Assembly (NCBI GenBank): GCA_002104895.1
Contig: MCFG01000117.1
Span: 1-22,500, forward strand
DNA length: 22,500 nucleotides
Source: Anaeromyces robustus
Lineage: Eukaryota > Neocallimastigomycota > Neocallimastigomycetes > Neocallimastigales > Neocallimastigaceae
Direction of reading: 5' to 3'
A model generated the notes under the pieces. It had not been told where the DNA came from. It saw only the letters and a program-made list of their open reading frames with translations, and did no database searches. Numbering within the stretch: the stretch's first letter is position 1; every line of letters begins with the position of its first letter. The translations under genes and the position numbers were made by a program. Of the stretch, positions 20,497 to 22,500 are shown in pieces.

Positions 20497-22500
20497 ATGA
20501 ATTATCAAGATAATGCGCCAGTAACAAAAAGGAGTATAAAAAAGCAAATTGTTGAAGCTCAAGCAATTGCTAAAGATGCAGTCAAAGCTGATAATTTTCA
20601 TTGTTATGAAGAAGCTATAATTCTTTATGAAACTGCAATAAATGAAATTAAAAGAATTTTAAAAATAGTTGAAAATGAAAAATTAATGAATCATGAAAAT
20701 GTTATTTCTGATAGTGATTTTATCTTGTTACAAAATATTCATAGTGCATATTTTGAAAGATTAAACTATTTGAAAGTCAATACAGATACTAACTATACTA
20801 ATAATTTAAAAAATATAGAAGTTGCTAATGAAAAAACGCATAACATCAATACAAGGAATCAAGATTTACAAAAAGAATATGCAATGGCTAATAAAAGTAT
20901 GGAAATGCAACGTATGATGAAAATGCAAGAATTTAATAAGAATTTTGACATGTTTGAAAACATGGATTTTTATAATATCCAAAATAAATCACCAAATGAT
21001 GATTTTATGAAAAAAACACAGAATACAAATGAATTGTCAGAATTATTATATGAAGACCCATATTATACAGATGCAAAACCACCAAATTATTCAAAAGTTC
21101 CATTCAATCAAGTAATGAAAAATAAATTTGGTATGTTTCCAGATGATGATAATTCTTTAATGTCTAACTCTAATAATGATATTTTTAAAAATCTTGAGTA
21201 TTCCAATCCAGATTTTAATAACACCAATAATAATAATAGTAATAGTAATAGTAACGGTAATCTTAATAATATAGGTTTCATGGATCCTATTCCTAGTAAT
21301 AATATATTTCTTCATAATATGAGTACTAATGATTTGAGTGATTCAACACCAAAAATTACAACTTTGAATAGAAAAATAAGTTCAGCAAATAATAGTAATA
21401 ATAATATTGCTAATAATAGTAATCCTAATATTAATTCAAATAATTCTATAACAAGTCCTATGGCTAAAATGATGCAACTTAATAATAATTCACCTTCACC
21501 AGTTTCTCCTGAAAAAGCACTTTATAATTTTACTGAAAAAAATTCAACTATTATAGATAATACACCACAAAAACCTAAACCATTACAAGTTCAAATTCCT
21601 AAAAGAGATCCTTCTCTATCAAGAAATAAAGCTAATAATCCATATGCCTTACCATTTTCATCTAAACTTATTTCTCAACCAACACCTACTACACCAACCA
21701 CTGCTTTTATACCATATAATATTAATGAACAAATGTCTGTAAATAATAAAGATAGTATATCCTTTTCAAATTCATTACCATATTCCATAGAATATGTTTT
21801 ATTGGAAAAACCTTATAATGCCCAAAAACCAGAAAGAATTCCAAATAGATTAATTTTAAGACCTTACTGGATTATGAGATTACTCTTCCGTAGTATGTAT
21901 GAAGGAGGTTATTTAACACCAAGACTTTATGTTCCAAAACAACTTTGGTATCAAAAAGGTGTAAAATATGTTGCCATTGAAACTAAATATCAAGCCTGTG
22001 TTAACCTTGTACAACATCTTGAAAAAATTTCCGGTGCTAGTGTTGAAAATCCAAATGAATTTTATAATATTTTAAGTATATTAGAAAATGAAGCGGATGA
22101 AATTCAAAATATGCTTTCAAAAAAATTAAAATTTATTGATGAAATGATTGATATAGGACCTGTTATTAATATAGATAAACAAATTAATATGGCTCTTCTT
22201 TGGAAATATGGATTTGAAATCCATTTACAAGATATACCAAGAGATGAAGATCTTGTACGTAGAAATACAGCACGTTCCAAAATAGATGATATGGTAGATC
22301 CCATTCATTCCATGACTAATTCCCATCATAGTCAACATCGTGGTGGTGGTGGTGGTATAGGAGATGATTTTATGAGTAGTCGTAATGGTAATGGTAATGG
22401 TAATGGTAATGGTAATGGTAACGGTAATGGTAATGGTAATGGTAATGAATATTCTATGAATAATAATATTAATCTTAATAATAATATGAGTATGAATAAT
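20497..22500 (+). CDS. MIT-domain protein, fungal type, partial (at least 668 aa)
   Basis: MIT domains bind ESCRT-III tails and act in endosomal sorting and membrane scission. I cannot name an exact orthologue. Residues about 10-94 form three helices typical of MIT: KKQIVEAQAIAKDAVKADN, CYEEAIILYETAINEIKRI and FILLQNIHSAYFERLNYLK. Residues about 95-425 are low complexity, Asn/Ser/Pro rich, with a PPNYSKVPF patch. A second conserved-looking block spans about 428-570, with ILRPYWIMRLLFRSM, GGYLTPRLYVPKQLWYQKG and a helical C-terminal part. A similar block sits C-terminal in other fungal MIT proteins as I recall them. After 600 the chain turns Gly/Asn rich. The frame is open from the ATG to the window end without needing an intron, so the C-terminus is missing. 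The first ATG directly precedes the MIT helix. The reverse-strand frame 22104-22304 is a shadow of this gene. Confidence 0.85.
   Translation, partial: MNYQDNAPVTKRSIKKQIVEAQAIAKDAVKADNFHCYEEAIILYETAINEIKRILKIVENEKLMNHENVISDSDFILLQNIHSAYFERLNYLKVNTDTNYTNNLKNIEVANEKTHNINTRNQDLQKEYAMANKSMEMQRMMKMQEFNKNFDMFENMDFYNIQNKSPNDDFMKKTQNTNELSELLYEDPYYTDAKPPNYSKVPFNQVMKNKFGMFPDDDNSLMSNSNNDIFKNLEYSNPDFNNTNNNNSNSNSNGNLNNIGFMDPIPSNNIFLHNMSTNDLSDSTPKITTLNRKISSANNSNNNIANNSNPNINSNNSITSPMAKMMQLNNNSPSPVSPEKALYNFTEKNSTIIDNTPQKPKPLQVQIPKRDPSLSRNKANNPYALPFSSKLISQPTPTTPTTAFIPYNINEQMSVNNKDSISFSNSLPYSIEYVLLEKPYNAQKPERIPNRLILRPYWIMRLLFRSMYEGGYLTPRLYVPKQLWYQKGVKYVAIETKYQACVNLVQHLEKISGASVENPNEFYNILSILENEADEIQNMLSKKLKFIDEMIDIGPVINIDKQINMALLWKYGFEIHLQDIPRDEDLVRRNTARSKIDDMVDPIHSMTNSHHSQHRGGGGGIGDDFMSSRNGNGNGNGNGNGNGNGNGNGNEYSMNNNINLNNNMSMNN
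22387..22446 (+). repeat. Coding GGTAAT hexamer repeat (Gly-Asn)10
   Basis: Ten hexamer units, one with AAC in place of AAT, encode ten Gly-Asn pairs at residues about 631-650 of the MIT-domain protein. A short Gly run (GGTGGTGGT...) precedes it at about 22341-22355. Confidence 0.92.

Noticed and set aside
22104-22304. 66-codon frame on the minus strand
   Set aside because: It is antisense to the conserved block of the MIT-domain gene, whose plus-strand frame is open over 2 kb with sensible domains.

Overview
The window looks like nuclear DNA of a very AT-rich eukaryote, most likely a zoospore-forming anaerobic gut fungus (Neocallimastigomycota, the Piromyces/Neocallimastix/Anaeromyces group). 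Four things support this. Intergenic DNA is almost pure A/T with homopolymers and (ATTT)n arrays. Genes are split by short GT-AG introns, mostly 85-280 nt. Coding low-complexity tracts are Asn/Ser rich. The gene mix combines a flagellar axoneme gene (RSPH14), a fungal-type MIT protein, a heterotrimeric G-protein alpha subunit and a secreted bacterial-type NlpC/P60 peptidase with Cys-rich modules. Dictyostelids share the base composition but lack flagella, so they fit less well. The taxon is inferred, not proven.

Five protein-coding genes can be reconstructed. (1) 3662-7638 (+): a MINDY-4/FAM188B-type deubiquitinase, 8 exons, 833 aa, with an N-terminal LisH-like helix and a complete Q-C-H catalytic set. 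(2) 8746-9483 (+): an intronless secreted NlpC/P60 peptidase, 245 aa, with two six-Cys modules. (3) 12630-10089 (-): a G-protein alpha subunit, 9 exons including a 16-nt microexon, 367 aa, with substitutions in the P-loop, the switch II glutamine, NKxD and TCAT. (4) 14978-17505 (+): radial spoke head protein RSPH14, 8 exons, 356 aa, with a 42-bp minisatellite in one intron. (5) 20497 to beyond the right edge (+): an MIT-domain protein, at least 668 aa, intronless as far as seen. In each of the three multi-exon genes every exon junction keeps frame and the summed length is a multiple of three, which strongly supports the models.

The rest is intergenic: 1-3661, 7639-8745, 9484-10088, 12631-14977 and 17506-20496. 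It holds tetranucleotide microsatellites, poly-A/poly-T runs and a few imperfect duplications, with no RNA gene or further exon that I could support. Genes 2 and 3 converge, and genes 3 and 4 diverge. The five genes do not form an obvious functional cluster: ubiquitin editing, bacterial-wall hydrolysis, signalling, flagellar motility and ESCRT-linked trafficking are unrelated jobs.

The most noteworthy item is the G-alpha gene, whose reading frame and fold are intact while several GTPase signature residues are replaced. This suggests a slow-hydrolysing or pseudo-GTPase signalling subunit.
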